From the NCBI RefSeq assembly GCF_017916365.1, contig NZ_JAFMSU010000001.1, forward strand, positions 248,001 through 312,000: a DNA stretch of 64,000 nt, read 5' to 3'. Numbering within the stretch: the first letter of the stretch is position 1; each line of letters begins with the position of its first letter. Position numbers and translations under genes: made by a program. A model generated the notes under the pieces. It was not told the DNA's origin. It did not search any database and was given only the letters and a program-made list of their open reading frames with translations. Shown here one piece after another: positions 42,293-50,958 of this stretch. Origin of the DNA: Rufibacter roseolus. GTDB lineage: Bacteria; Bacteroidota; Bacteroidia; Cytophagales; Hymenobacteraceae.

Positions 42293-43687
42293 ATGTCACC
42301 ATCACATAAAAACCTGAACCAGTATTTTGAGGCCGCTAAAGCGCAGGAGCCGGTGATGCCCTTAGAGGAACTGCAGGAAACTTTAAGACAGCTGCCTGCC
42401 AGCTCTACCATCGGGAAACAAACATCGGCGGGAGCCGGGAAAACCAGTTGGATGTTCCTGAGCGCCGCAAGTGTTGTCACAGCTTTCGTCCTGTGGATTG
42501 TGCTCACGCAAAACCAAACATCGGTAAAACCGGCATCTCCCGTTGCGGTGACCGCGCCTAGCAAAGCCCAGCAAGTAGAGGAAGAACCAGTGCCGAGTTC
42601 ATCCAGTACGCTAATACCTAAAAACAGGCCCTTAACTGCAAAAGCAACTCCTGAACAGCCCCGCATGGCCACAAAAGCCAAAGGCCCTGAGGCAAATATT
42701 TGGAAGGAGCCTGCTTCTGCCTCTATTACTCCTGTAACTGTAGAGAAGGGCCCGGCTCCGCTGTTTTACAACAAGGGGTTAAGGGCTATACCTTTGAAGG
42801 CAAAGCCTAAAGAGGAACAGCCGAAAGAAGGGGAAAAAGTTTTCGGGAACATCACGTTGCTGGAACTGCCACAGGAGACAGAGCAAAAATTGGGCATCCA
42901 GATCAATGACCAAGGCATCAGGTATGAAAGGCTGTTCAACGACCCCGCTGAAGGCATGATCCGGCTGGAAGTCACCGTCTATGGGGGAGATCACTCCGTT
43001 ATCCTGGGCAATCCTACCCTGGTATTAAGAGACGGAAAGTTTGTGAGAGACAGCAGCAGGCTCTATTTGCCAGTGACCAAATTCGTGCCGATGTATATCT
43101 CTAACCGGAAAGGTGAGCGCCGGGTCATGTACCGCACCGACAGTGAGGACGAGCGTAAGTTTGAGCCCGAGTACTTCAACGAGATCCTGAACACGCTGAT
43201 CCCGGTGCTGGTGAAGGCCAATAACAAAGCCAAAGACGAAGCCATTTTCTGGTTCTCAGCCACCCCAGATTTCCTGGCCCAGTTGCCTAAACCATTGCAC
43301 CAGGCCATCGCGCAGGAATACCAGCTGCTGGAAGATCAGAAACAAGCCAAAGAATCCTCCAAGGCGGACGTGGGCGCGGCTACCCAGCTCAAGTACTTTG
43401 AGTCAAAGCCCGGCAGTTTGTCTTCTATCCAATACGCAGTAGTATTCCCCAACCCGGTTTCTGAGTGGCTGAACCTATCCATGAGCCTGAAGCGGGAAGA
43501 AGAGATGCGCGTGAGTCTGGTAGACATCAACGGTAGCCTGGTGAAAACCCTCTCCCCGTACAAGCGCTATGCTGCGGGCTCCGTTACCGAGAAATTCCTG
43601 ATCAAGGGCACGCCCCGTGGCTTGTACCTGCTCCTAGCCGAAACCAAATCCGGGCACAAACACACCCAACGCATCATCATTGAGTAA
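42293..43687 (+). CDS. Membrane anti-sigma-like protein with T9SS-type C-terminal domain
   Basis: A 464-residue protein. The N-terminus (KNLNQYFEAAKAQEPVMPLE) resembles the cytosolic start of Bacteroidetes anti-sigma factors; one membrane segment follows at about 52-70 (TSWMFLSAASVVTAFVLWIV). A long Pro/Ala/Lys linker leads to an outer domain (about 175-365) of unknown type. The last 85 residues look like a type A T9SS sorting domain: VVFPNPVSEWLNLSMSL, VSLVDINGSLVKTLS and GTPRGLYLLLAETKSGHKHT. Such tails normally sit on fully secreted proteins with cleavable signals, so a membrane-anchored one is odd. Operon with the sigma factor. Confidence 0.75.
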   Translation: MSPSHKNLNQYFEAAKAQEPVMPLEELQETLRQLPASSTIGKQTSAGAGKTSWMFLSAASVVTAFVLWIVLTQNQTSVKPASPVAVTAPSKAQQVEEEPVPSSSSTLIPKNRPLTAKATPEQPRMATKAKGPEANIWKEPASASITPVTVEKGPAPLFYNKGLRAIPLKAKPKEEQPKEGEKVFGNITLLELPQETEQKLGIQINDQGIRYERLFNDPAEGMIRLEVTVYGGDHSVILGNPTLVLRDGKFVRDSSRLYLPVTKFVPMYISNRKGERRVMYRTDSEDERKFEPEYFNEILNTLIPVLVKANNKAKDEAIFWFSATPDFLAQLPKPLHQAIAQEYQLLEDQKQAKESSKADVGAATQLKYFESKPGSLSSIQYAVVFPNPVSEWLNLSMSLKREEEMRVSLVDINGSLVKTLSPYKRYAAGSVTEKFLIKGTPRGLYLLLAETKSGHKHTQRIIIE

Positions 43688-43711
43688 CAGATTAGTTAGA
43701 ATAGACAAATC

Positions 43712-43747
43712 GTTTGGGGCTGATTTACAGAAATCAGCCCCAAAACT
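43712..43747. terminator. GAAAACAGGC dyad, perfect hairpin between convergent genes
   Basis: TTTGGGGCTGATTT (43713-43726), ACAG, AAATCAGCCCCAAA (43731-43744); 24 bp past one stop and 9 bp past the nagA stop. Confidence 0.8.
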
Positions 43748-43753
43748 CTATGC

Positions 43754-44905
43754 TTACTTTTGGGCTAAGGTTACTTCCTGCCCGTCTACCAGTACCTGCT
43801 GCAACTGCAGATTCTTGTCCAGCACCACCAGATTGGCAGCCGACCCGGGAAGCAACTGGCCTACTTTGTGCTCCAGTTTCAGGACCTGGGCCGGGTAAAG
43901 CGTAGCCATGCGCAGGGCCTCATCCAAGGGCAGACCTACCATGTTCACCGTATTCTGCACGGCCTGCAGCATGGTCAGGGCAGAGCCGGCCAGTCGGCCA
44001 TCCTCGGTTTCGCAGCGACCGTTGCGGTAATAGGCTTTGAAGTTTCCGAAATCGGTGAAGGGGATATCTGAGCCCACGCAGGCGGCGCAGTCAGAGATGA
44101 GAAGGAGTTTCTCGCCCAGCATCTTTTTGGCCAGGCGCACGGCGTAGGGGTGACAGTGCTCGCCGTCCACAATGATGCCGGTCCAGGCTTGACCATAGTC
44201 CAGCGTGGCCGCCGCCAGCCCGGGCTGTTTAGTGTCTATCCCGCTCATGGCGTTGTAGAGGTGGGTCACCGCGGTCACCCCGTTCTGGAAGAAATGCATA
44301 GCCTGGTCATAAGTAACCAGGCTGTGCCCCGCCGAGAGCACGATCCCGCTTTCCACCAGCCGCTGCAACACACTTTCCTCTACGCACTCGGGAGCCAGGG
44401 TAAGGTAAGTGATCACGTCTTTGCCCGCTGCCAGCAGCACGTCCAGTTCCTCGTGCGTGGCTGTCCGGATGCAGGCGGTATCATGGGCACCGGCTTTCTC
44501 AATATTGAAGAACGGACCTTCCAGGTGCATGCCCAGAAAAGTGCTGGGGCTCTGCTGCATGGCTTCGCGTACGGCCGTGATGGTTTCCAAAATCTTATCC
44601 TGAAACGCCGAGATCACCGTGGGCAGAAAACTGGTAGTACCAAACTGCAGGTGCGCGTCCCTGATGGTGTTCAAACTCTCCAGCGTGGGATATTGGGTAA
44701 AGTACACCCCACCGCCCCCATTCACCTGCAAATCCACGAAGCCCGGGCAGATAATGCCACCTTTGGCGTCCAGCACGGTAATGTCACCAGGAAGCTGGGC
44801 ATCGGGCACCAGCCCAATGATTTGGCCATCTTCAAACAAAATGGCGTGGTGCTGGGTAATGGTGTGCCCCGAGTAAATGGTGCCGTTGGAAAGAGCGAAG
44901 CGCAT
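43754..44905 (-). CDS. nagA: N-acetylglucosamine-6-phosphate deacetylase
   Basis: A 383-residue amidohydrolase that removes acetate from GlcNAc-6-P in amino sugar recycling. Landmarks are GIICPGFVDLQVNGGGGVYF, FLGMHLEGPFFNIEKAGAHD with the metal Glu, SAGHSLVTYDQA and VTHLYNAM with the metal His pair, GIIVDGEHCHP, and the catalytic Asp in LLISDCAAC. The N- and C-terminal strands form the small beta-sandwich. No nagB or transporter is adjacent. Confidence 0.93.
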   Translation of the reverse strand: MRFALSNGTIYSGHTITQHHAILFEDGQIIGLVPDAQLPGDITVLDAKGGIICPGFVDLQVNGGGGVYFTQYPTLESLNTIRDAHLQFGTTSFLPTVISAFQDKILETITAVREAMQQSPSTFLGMHLEGPFFNIEKAGAHDTACIRTATHEELDVLLAAGKDVITYLTLAPECVEESVLQRLVESGIVLSAGHSLVTYDQAMHFFQNGVTAVTHLYNAMSGIDTKQPGLAAATLDYGQAWTGIIVDGEHCHPYAVRLAKKMLGEKLLLISDCAACVGSDIPFTDFGNFKAYYRNGRCETEDGRLAGSALTMLQAVQNTVNMVGLPLDEALRMATLYPAQVLKLEHKVGQLLPGSAANLVVLDKNLQLQQVLVDGQEVTLAQK

Positions 44906-44919
44906 GAGCCTGAATTTCT

Positions 44920-44956
44920 ATTTTAGGGTAAATTTCAGGAAAACAGCCCGAAAACA
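44920..44956. repeat. GAAAACAGGC dyad, first of two copies upstream of nagA
   Basis: ATTTTAGGGTAAATTTCAGG, then AAAACAGCCCGAAAACA; 14 bp upstream of the nagA start. Right half clearly better. Confidence 0.65.
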
Positions 44957-44970
44957 GCGCAGCCATTTCC

Positions 44971-45007
44971 TGTTTTTCGCCCTTTTACAGAAATAAGCCT
45001 CAAAACG
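44971..45007. repeat. GAAAACAGGC dyad, second of two tandem copies upstream of nagA
   Basis: TGTTTTTCGCCCTTTTAC, then AGAAATAAGCCTCAAAACG, 14 bp beyond the first copy; the only tandem pair seen. Confidence 0.6.
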
Positions 45008-45083
45008 ATGGCTGAGCCACAGCTTCCCCGTAGCAGGAAGGATTCTTGCAGTGAGGTGCAATTGCGCTTAATACAAGCTATTT

Positions 45084-45115
45084 CAGTTCGCCCACAAGAT
45101 CCTTCCAGGATGACA
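45084..45115. repeat. GGATCTTGTGGGCGAACTG repeat, copy 1
   Basis: Reads CAGTTCGCCCACAAGATCC then TTCCAGGATGACA. An inverted copy is at 56412-56443 and a partial one at 56478-56501. The remainder of the 44906-45212 gap holds only the two dyad copies. Confidence 0.75.
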
Positions 45116-45212
45116 TGTGGGAGCGTTTTTCACTTCCTTATCGGCTTAAAACCAACCTTCCTTCAATTATTCACTCTCTTATTCACGCATTTACTCAATC
45201 ACTCAATAACCA

Positions 45213-47648
45213 TCACTCTCCCTGCTTCACGTCATCGTTACGGATGGCTTTCTTCTTACGTGGCGCTTTACCTGCGCTCTGCTGCCCAAATTTGTAGTCA
45301 AAGCTGAGGCGCACGGAGCGGTTGAAGTTGCGGTTCTCATTGGTTTGGGTGAAGGTGGCAGTGCGGGTCTCGGCGCCGTAGTTGATGGACCTTGTGAACG
45401 GGTTGTTCACACCCACGCTCACGCTGCCCTTCTTGTTGAACAGCTCCTTCTTCACGGCCAGGTTGTAGTACTGCCACGAGAGCGCCCGGCCCTGCAGCGT
45501 GACCCGGGGCGAGTTGAAGCCTCCGGTAAACTGCGCGCTCAAGCCTTTGCCCACTTCATAGCCGGTGGTCACGTTAAGGTTGTACTGCCAGCCGGTATTC
45601 TGGGTGCCTAGGCCCTGCAAACGGTTGTAGTACACGTTCAGGTTGCCGTTAAGGCTTAAGGCAGGCACCGGTTTGGTGGAGCCAGACAAGTTGAGGCCGT
45701 AGCTCAGCAACTTGCCGGCGTTCTCAAAAGTGTTCTGCGCCACACCCTGGTCTATGCCCAAAGTCACCTGCTGAATGGCGTTGTCTACCTTCCGTAGGTA
45801 CAAAGCGGTGGTCACGGAACTGGTCTTGAAAAACGTGCTGTAACCCAGTTCATACAAGTGCGTCAGTTCAGGGTCCAGTTTGGGATTGCCGAAGAAGATG
45901 CTTTTGGGGTCTCGGTTATCGCGGTAGGGATTCAGCAGGAAAATATGCGGCCGCTGGATGCGTTGCGTGTAGCTGACCTTGAGCGTGTGGTTTTCCTTGA
46001 GCGTGCGCGACAGCGTGATGTTGGGAATAAGGTTGCCGTAGGTTTCATCCAGAAAGGTGTGGGTACTGGTAAAATCGCCTTTGAGGAGGGTCTGCTCAAA
46101 GCGGGCACCGGTTTTCAGAGAATATTTGCCCAGCGTAAGACCATAGGAAAGATAACCGGCCACTACATCCTGCTGGTAATTGAACATGTTCTCCTCTGGC
46201 GCGGCCTGGTTCTCCAGCGGATACCGGATATCATACCGGGCATTGCTCTCGGCGCGGCGGAGGATGGTTTTAACTCCTGTCTCCAGCGTGGATTTGTTGG
46301 AGAACGGATGGCTGTAATCTGCCTGAAAGGTAAGCTCGCGATTGCTGTTCTGGTTAGTGTTGCGCTGCAGGTAGAATAGCTGGTCCTCACTGTTGAAGCG
46401 ATCCTGATTCACTAAGTTGTCGTGGTTTGACTGGCTGAACTGCGCCAGTAGTGTGAGTTCCTGCTGCGGCTTGAAAATGTGCGTGTAGTCCAGGTTGACA
46501 TCGGTGCCCAAGGGTATGAACTGGTAATCATTGGTGTTGCGGATGTACGGCAACGCCCCCGGCTGATCTGTGGTGGTTTCCTGCGCGCTGTTGCCCTGGT
46601 AACGCCCGGTATTCATTTGCAGTCCCATAGAGAACAGGTTCACGGAGTCCAGGTCATAGTCCAGACCCAATTGCAGGGAACCGCCACCACCGTGCACCCG
46701 CCCGTCACCGGTCTGAATGGTAATGATGTCGCCGCCCTCAGCCACCTCGCGGCGGTACATGCCGTAGCCTTTGGGCACCGAGTACCTGAAACTGCCCAGG
46801 TTCAGGTTTAAGCCTACTTTGCCCCGCCGCGCACTCAGATTGGTGAAAGCGCTGCTGTTCTGGGTGCCCACCGTAAAGCCCGCGCTGCCATTCAGGCCGG
46901 GCATCGCGTTCTTTTTGGTGATGATGTTGATGATACCAGCCGTGCCCTCGGCATCGTATTTCGCCGATGGATTGGTAATCACCTCCACGCTTTTGATCAT
47001 CTCAGCCGGAATCTGTTTGAGGGCATCAGCGAGGCTGGTAGCCATGATGGTAGAGGCTTTGTTGTTGATGAGCACCCGCACATTGGCGGAGCCCCGCAGC
47101 TGCACGTTCCCATCCACATCCACTGAGAGCGAGGGCACTTTCTTGAGTACATCGGCGGCGTTACCACCCGTGTTGGTGATGTCCTGATCGGCGTTGTACA
47201 CTAGGCGGTCCACCTTATCTTCTACCAGCGGCTTCTGCCCCACCACCGTTATCTCCTGCAGCTTATTCCCCGCCGAGCTCAGCACCACGCGCCCCACTTC
47301 CACCTCTTCATCTGTCACAGAAACCTCCCTGATGCTTTTGACCTGGTACCCGACAAAACTGAACGTAAGCTGATACACTCCCGCGGGCACTTTGCTGAAC
47401 GAGAATCGGCCCCGTTCATCGGTTAAGGTGCCGTCTACAGACACGTTGCTGTCTTTACGCAACAGCGCTACCGTGGCGTACTCCACCGGCTTCCCTGATA
47501 CAGAATCTATCAGCAGGCCAGAGATTTTACCGATGCCTTTAACGGGAGTACTGGAGAGAGCAAGGGAGGCATTCTGAGCCCAGCCAACCATGGTGCAGTT
47601 GAGGCAAAGGCATAGCAGTCCCATCAAAAAGAGGGCTCTTTTTTTCAT
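45213..47648 (-). CDS. TonB-dependent/outer membrane beta-barrel receptor
   Basis: An 811-residue outer membrane protein with a signal peptide (MKKRALFLMGLLCLCLNCTM on). Residues about 40-115 form a carboxypeptidase-regulatory-like domain (GLLIDSVSGKPVEYATVALL, AGVYQLTFSFVGYQVKSI). A plug domain follows (DRLVYNADQDITNTGGNAAD, VLKKVPSLSVDVDGNVQLRG, VEVITNPSAKYDAEGTAGII), then a barrel to about residue 790 (VSYTQRIQRPHIFLLNPYRD is typical). The C-terminus adds about 20 basic and polar residues after the last strand. No SusD partner is present, so it probably imports or binds something other than a typical polysaccharide, or is a paralogue without uptake role. Confidence 0.9.
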   Translation of the reverse strand: MKKRALFLMGLLCLCLNCTMVGWAQNASLALSSTPVKGIGKISGLLIDSVSGKPVEYATVALLRKDSNVSVDGTLTDERGRFSFSKVPAGVYQLTFSFVGYQVKSIREVSVTDEEVEVGRVVLSSAGNKLQEITVVGQKPLVEDKVDRLVYNADQDITNTGGNAADVLKKVPSLSVDVDGNVQLRGSANVRVLINNKASTIMATSLADALKQIPAEMIKSVEVITNPSAKYDAEGTAGIINIITKKNAMPGLNGSAGFTVGTQNSSAFTNLSARRGKVGLNLNLGSFRYSVPKGYGMYRREVAEGGDIITIQTGDGRVHGGGGSLQLGLDYDLDSVNLFSMGLQMNTGRYQGNSAQETTTDQPGALPYIRNTNDYQFIPLGTDVNLDYTHIFKPQQELTLLAQFSQSNHDNLVNQDRFNSEDQLFYLQRNTNQNSNRELTFQADYSHPFSNKSTLETGVKTILRRAESNARYDIRYPLENQAAPEENMFNYQQDVVAGYLSYGLTLGKYSLKTGARFEQTLLKGDFTSTHTFLDETYGNLIPNITLSRTLKENHTLKVSYTQRIQRPHIFLLNPYRDNRDPKSIFFGNPKLDPELTHLYELGYSTFFKTSSVTTALYLRKVDNAIQQVTLGIDQGVAQNTFENAGKLLSYGLNLSGSTKPVPALSLNGNLNVYYNRLQGLGTQNTGWQYNLNVTTGYEVGKGLSAQFTGGFNSPRVTLQGRALSWQYYNLAVKKELFNKKGSVSVGVNNPFTRSINYGAETRTATFTQTNENRNFNRSVRLSFDYKFGQQSAGKAPRKKKAIRNDDVKQGE

Positions 47649-47783
47649 AAAAATGTTGGATGAAATGGGAGGATAGAAAGGAAGCGGTGCGCTGAGCGAG
47701 CAAACGCGGTTTGGTATCAGATCAGACCCGCCAAAGAACAGGAAAGGCGGAAACGGAGTGATTGGTATTTGATTCAGAAAAAA

Positions 47784-47819
47784 GTTTCAGGGCTATTTTC
47801 CAGGAAACGGCGCTAAAAC
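47784..47819. repeat. GAAAACAGGC dyad, copy upstream of the TonB receptor
   Basis: GTTTCAGGGCTATTTTCC, then AGGAAACGGCGCTAAAAC; about 135 nt upstream of the receptor start. Confidence 0.65.
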
Positions 47820-47906
47820 AGGGTTGCTTAAGCCGGAAGCTGAACCCTTAGGCATGTGGATGTTCTTGTGGCGGCTTGGAATGATGCCTCTCCTGCCGGT
47901 CCACGC

Positions 47907-48244
47907 AAGGGCAATCCCTTGTGGTTGCCCTTGCGTTTGCCATCGCAATTCAGGTTGTTAACCTTTTAAATACAATTCCTGATCGTCCCCCTTTGAAGGG
48001 GGTAGGGGGATGACAAGACCGTGAAAAGAACCATTTGCACCATCCATGAAACGATTCATAATCATTCTCGGGAATGCGTGTGATCAGCACGATCAATCAT
48101 CCCCTACCCCCTTCAAAGGGGGACATCCGGGTAGCGCATCTATCTCTTAGTTGACCTCAGCTGTTCTCAGCCGTTGTTGGTGTTATCACCAACAACCAAG
48201 ACTACGGCTCCGCCATTGTGAAGGGCAACCACAAGGGATTGCCC
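47907..48244. repeat. Nested inverted-repeat composite element
   Basis: The outer core GGGCAATCCCTTGTGG, with TTGCCCTT, at 47909-47932 is exactly inverted at 48221-48244. Inside it, an arm of about 30 bp (47984-48014, containing CCCCCTTTGAAGGGGG) is inverted at 48097-48124. A 10-bp hairpin GTTGTTGGTG/CACCAACAAC lies at 48173-48196, and the left outer copy is itself a hairpin CGCAAGGGCAA/TTGCCCTTGCG (47904-47935). No open frame in it looks coding. It fills most of the 743-bp gap before the DUF4097 gene. Confidence 0.85.
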
Positions 48245-48350
48245 CTACATATCGGCAGATGAAAACACCCCTCTCCAGAGCTGCGCTCGCTGCCTCAAAC
48301 TTCCGTTTGGGCAATCCTCAAGGAGAGAATTGGCGATAGTAGAAATTTTT

Positions 48351-48388
48351 GTTTAGGGACCATTTTCTGGGAAACGGCCCCTAAACGG
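48351..48388. repeat. GAAAACAGGC dyad past the DUF4097 operon
   Basis: GTTTAGGGACCATTTTC, then GGGAAACGGCCCCTAAACGG; 4 bp past the stop at 48392 (minus), where it may help terminate the operon. Confidence 0.65.
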
Positions 48389-48391
48389 GAG

Positions 48392-49102
48392 TTAATTTTT
48401 CCGGCGGAAGTAGACGTTGTTGCTGATGGATTCAAGCTTGATGTTGGCGCCGCCGTCTTTCACTTTGCCTTGTAGCTGGTAGCCTACTATGGGTGCTTCC
48501 TGCTTCTTGTTGGCCAGGGCTATGTCCAGGTCTGAGTACACCTCGCCGGTGATGGTTTTGAGGGAAACGGCTGCGCCCTGTTGGGTGGGCCAGTCCATGT
48601 CTACGAAACCGCTGATGGACTTGGCGTTCACGGTGCCCCGCAGGCCGCGGAGTTCCAGGTCGCCGTTGATGGTCTCCAGGGTGAGGTTAGCGTCACGGGG
48701 CAGGAAAATCTCGTAGTCAATGCGGGTGCAAGCTTTATTTTTCAGCACCCCCTTAGAGTAATTCCCGAAGGTGGCAGACGATCCTTCAGGGCAATCACCG
48801 GCGAAGGTGCTGTTCTCCATGAGTTTCTCGTCCAGATCAGCGGTGACGTTGAGCTGGTCTTTGCCGGGTGTAAAGGTGAGCAGCATGGCCTGATTCAGTT
48901 GGCCGCCGTTGATCTCGTAAGTCACTTTCACGTAGGCTTCTTTTTTATCCCAGGCGGTTACCTTCACTTCGTCTCCGAACTTGAGGTTCAGGTGCACTTT
49001 GTTAGAGGCGGGCATAGCCATGGTCTTCTCCACCGTTTTTTTCTGGGCATGGAGGTTCCCTATACCCCACAGCAGCAGGGCTACAAATAACAGATTTTTC
49101 AT
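48392..49102 (-). CDS. DUF4097 family secreted beta-repeat protein 2
   Basis: A 236-residue secreted protein with a signal peptide ending NLHAQ. The body is a repetitive right-handed beta pattern: HLNLKFGDEVKVTAWDKKEA, NLTLETINGDLELRGLRGTV, NAKSISGFVDMDWPTQQGAA and SLKTITGEVYSDLDIALANK. The last strands are IKLESISNNVYFRRK. DUF4097 proteins are often called putative adhesins but their role is unsettled. Its C-terminus strongly resembles that of the upstream neighbour, indicating duplication. Last gene of a sigma-factor operon. Confidence 0.85.
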   Translation of the reverse strand: MKNLLFVALLLWGIGNLHAQKKTVEKTMAMPASNKVHLNLKFGDEVKVTAWDKKEAYVKVTYEINGGQLNQAMLLTFTPGKDQLNVTADLDEKLMENSTFAGDCPEGSSATFGNYSKGVLKNKACTRIDYEIFLPRDANLTLETINGDLELRGLRGTVNAKSISGFVDMDWPTQQGAAVSLKTITGEVYSDLDIALANKKQEAPIVGYQLQGKVKDGGANIKLESISNNVYFRRKN

Positions 49103-49134
49103 AAGAGGAGTTGGTTTTAGAGTACCTAGGAGGT

Positions 49135-50001
49135 TTATTTTTTCTTCCGGATAAAGATGTCGCTGGAGATGGACTGCACGCTAATTTCTACGCCACCGCC
49201 GTTGACTTTGCCGGCAATGTCTCCGCCGCCGCCCACGATGGCTAAATCTTCATCCCCGTCTTTGTCTTTTTTCCGCTGCACATCCATGTCAAAATCGGTG
49301 TAGATCTCGCCTTGCATGGATCTGAGTTTGAAATTGGCTTTGTCTTTGGCCGGCAAGGTGATGTCAATATCGCCGCTCACGGTAGAGATGGCGCTGGGCT
49401 TACTCTGTGCAAGCGAGGAGAAGACTACTTTGATGGAGCCGTTGGTGTTATTGGCTACTACCGGTCCGGAGATGTTGTTCAAAGAGACCTCTGAGTTGTT
49501 CAGTTTCAGTTCCACCTCTCCGTCTACATCTGAGATGGAGATATCGCCCCCTTCCCAGTTGGTTTCTTTGTACACCACGGCGGCATTTTTAGGGATTCTG
49601 ATCACGTACTCGGCGTCTATGCGGGAGGCTTTGGTGATGGTGACGGTGTTGCCGCTTTTGTTTACCCCCAGCCCCAGTTTGGTATTGTCTTCCACCTGGT
49701 TGTAGAGCGGTTTGAGGCCCTCAGCGCGTTTGGGCGGGGCGCTGTAATCCTTCGTCTCAATAACAACTTCATCGCCGGAGTAGCCCACAATTTTCACGTT
49801 GCTGTTGAACATGGAAAGCTGCACACGAGCGTCTTTGCCGTTGCCCAGTTTCACCTTGTAGGTGCGCAGTTCGGCTTTGCCGGGACCATCTTGCGCTCCG
49901 ATAATATTTGATGAAATAGGAGCGGCGGTTGCTTTCTCTGAGACAAGGCAGTTCCCGGTGAGCATGAGCAGGGCCCATGCCAGTACAATTGGTTTTTTCA
50001 T
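49135..50001 (-). CDS. DUF4097 family secreted beta-repeat protein 1
   Basis: A 288-residue secreted protein with a signal peptide (MKKPIVLAWALLMLTGNCLV on). Repeated strands include VQLSMFNSNVKIVGYSGDEV, ISISDVDGEVELKLNNSEVS, AISTVSGDIDITLPAKDKAN and LRSMQGEIYTDFDMDVQRKK, then VEISVQSISSDIFIRKK at the end, parallel to the next gene. It lies 21 bp after the HEAT-repeat gene and 32 bp before the second DUF4097 gene, within one operon headed by an ECF sigma factor. Confidence 0.85.
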   Translation of the reverse strand: MKKPIVLAWALLMLTGNCLVSEKATAAPISSNIIGAQDGPGKAELRTYKVKLGNGKDARVQLSMFNSNVKIVGYSGDEVVIETKDYSAPPKRAEGLKPLYNQVEDNTKLGLGVNKSGNTVTITKASRIDAEYVIRIPKNAAVVYKETNWEGGDISISDVDGEVELKLNNSEVSLNNISGPVVANNTNGSIKVVFSSLAQSKPSAISTVSGDIDITLPAKDKANFKLRSMQGEIYTDFDMDVQRKKDKDGDEDLAIVGGGGDIAGKVNGGGVEISVQSISSDIFIRKKK

Positions 50002-50022
50002 GGAAGTAGAGTTAATGCGTGA

Positions 50023-50958
50023 CTAGATAAGGGTTCCAAGGCCCTCTTGTGCTTTGTATTTTACAATAGGTAAAAGGTCTTCTTTGTGCATGAGTCGTTC
50101 CAGCTGGGGCACCGCGGTAGCCTCTTTCATTTTCACCACCATCTCAATGAGGGTGAGCTGCATGAGCGGTTCGGTCTGGGTGCCCAGGGCGTGGATGAAC
50201 GCTTTCCGGACCTCTTTGTGGTCTTTGAACTGGTAAAGCGCCTCGCAGGCAGCCAGTCGCACATTGAGGTTACCGTCATGGTTCATGGTTTTCACCAGCA
50301 GCTTGATGATCTTCTTGCTTTCCTGCTCGGTAAGCCCTTCGGTTTTGAGGCCTTGGGTGACCAGCTGCAGCCGATCGCTCGCCGATGAACTGACAGCTGA
50401 GGTTCTGGCGGCCAACACATGCCTTACCGGTTGTTTCCTGGCTGGAAGGTAAGTTTCTCTCTCAGGTGCCGGGTTGATGCTTACTGTAGCGGCATCATTC
50501 TGTATCGGACTTTCTTCCTGCGGATAAGTTTCCATCGTTTGCTGAGGCTCCTGGGTTTTCGGCTGCAGCGCTACAGTCTCCGTAGGGCTTGCCGGCATTG
50601 AATCATTCTGTCTGAAGTAATTTCCGGCCCAGAAAGCCACGATGAGCAAACTAATGCTGGCGGCTATCTGCCAAACGTAAGTCCTGAACAAGCTATCTTT
50701 TTTCTTCTCTTGAGGCGCCGCTCCCGCTGCCATACCCGGATTCTCTATTTTCTCAAAAATCCAGTCGTCTGCCAGGAATTTGTCCATCTGCACTGCTTGT
50801 TCCTGCGCATAGAACTGGAACTGCACGGCGTGCGGCTTCAGGGTGTCTGGCAGCAATTTGGTCTTCCGGAAGAAGTCTTTCAGTTGGTCTTCTTCTTCTA
50901 AAGACGTGTCGCCGTTGTAGTATTTCTCCAGTAAGGTTTCTACCTGCTCAAACTGCAT
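50023..50958 (-). CDS. Membrane anti-sigma-like protein with periplasmic HEAT repeats
   Basis: A 311-residue protein. The N-terminal cytosolic part (EQVETLLEKYYNGDTSLEEE) is of the anti-sigma type common in Bacteroidetes, without a zinc motif. One membrane segment is at about 95-112 (VWQIAASISLLIVAFWAG). After a Pro/Gln-rich linker, residues about 215-310 hold HEAT-like repeats (GNLNVRLAACEALYQFKDHK, LMQLTLIEMVVKMKEATAVP). It overlaps the sigma gene by 11 nt, so they are translationally coupled. Likely holds the sigma factor and senses through the HEAT domain. Confidence 0.85.
   Translation of the reverse strand: MQFEQVETLLEKYYNGDTSLEEEDQLKDFFRKTKLLPDTLKPHAVQFQFYAQEQAVQMDKFLADDWIFEKIENPGMAAGAAPQEKKKDSLFRTYVWQIAASISLLIVAFWAGNYFRQNDSMPASPTETVALQPKTQEPQQTMETYPQEESPIQNDAATVSINPAPERETYLPARKQPVRHVLAARTSAVSSSASDRLQLVTQGLKTEGLTEQESKKIIKLLVKTMNHDGNLNVRLAACEALYQFKDHKEVRKAFIHALGTQTEPLMQLTLIEMVVKMKEATAVPQLERLMHKEDLLPIVKYKAQEGLGTLI

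Noticed and set aside
42605-42640. Sequence CTAAAAACAGGCCCTTAAC inside the anti-sigma-like gene resembles the right half of the dyad
   Set aside because: The left half is missing and it encodes part of a plausible low-complexity linker, so chance similarity cannot be excluded.
47984-48124. Possible CRISPR array from repeated CCCCCTTTGAAGGGGG units
   Set aside because: Only two arms per locus, in inverted orientation, with one spacer; no cas genes.
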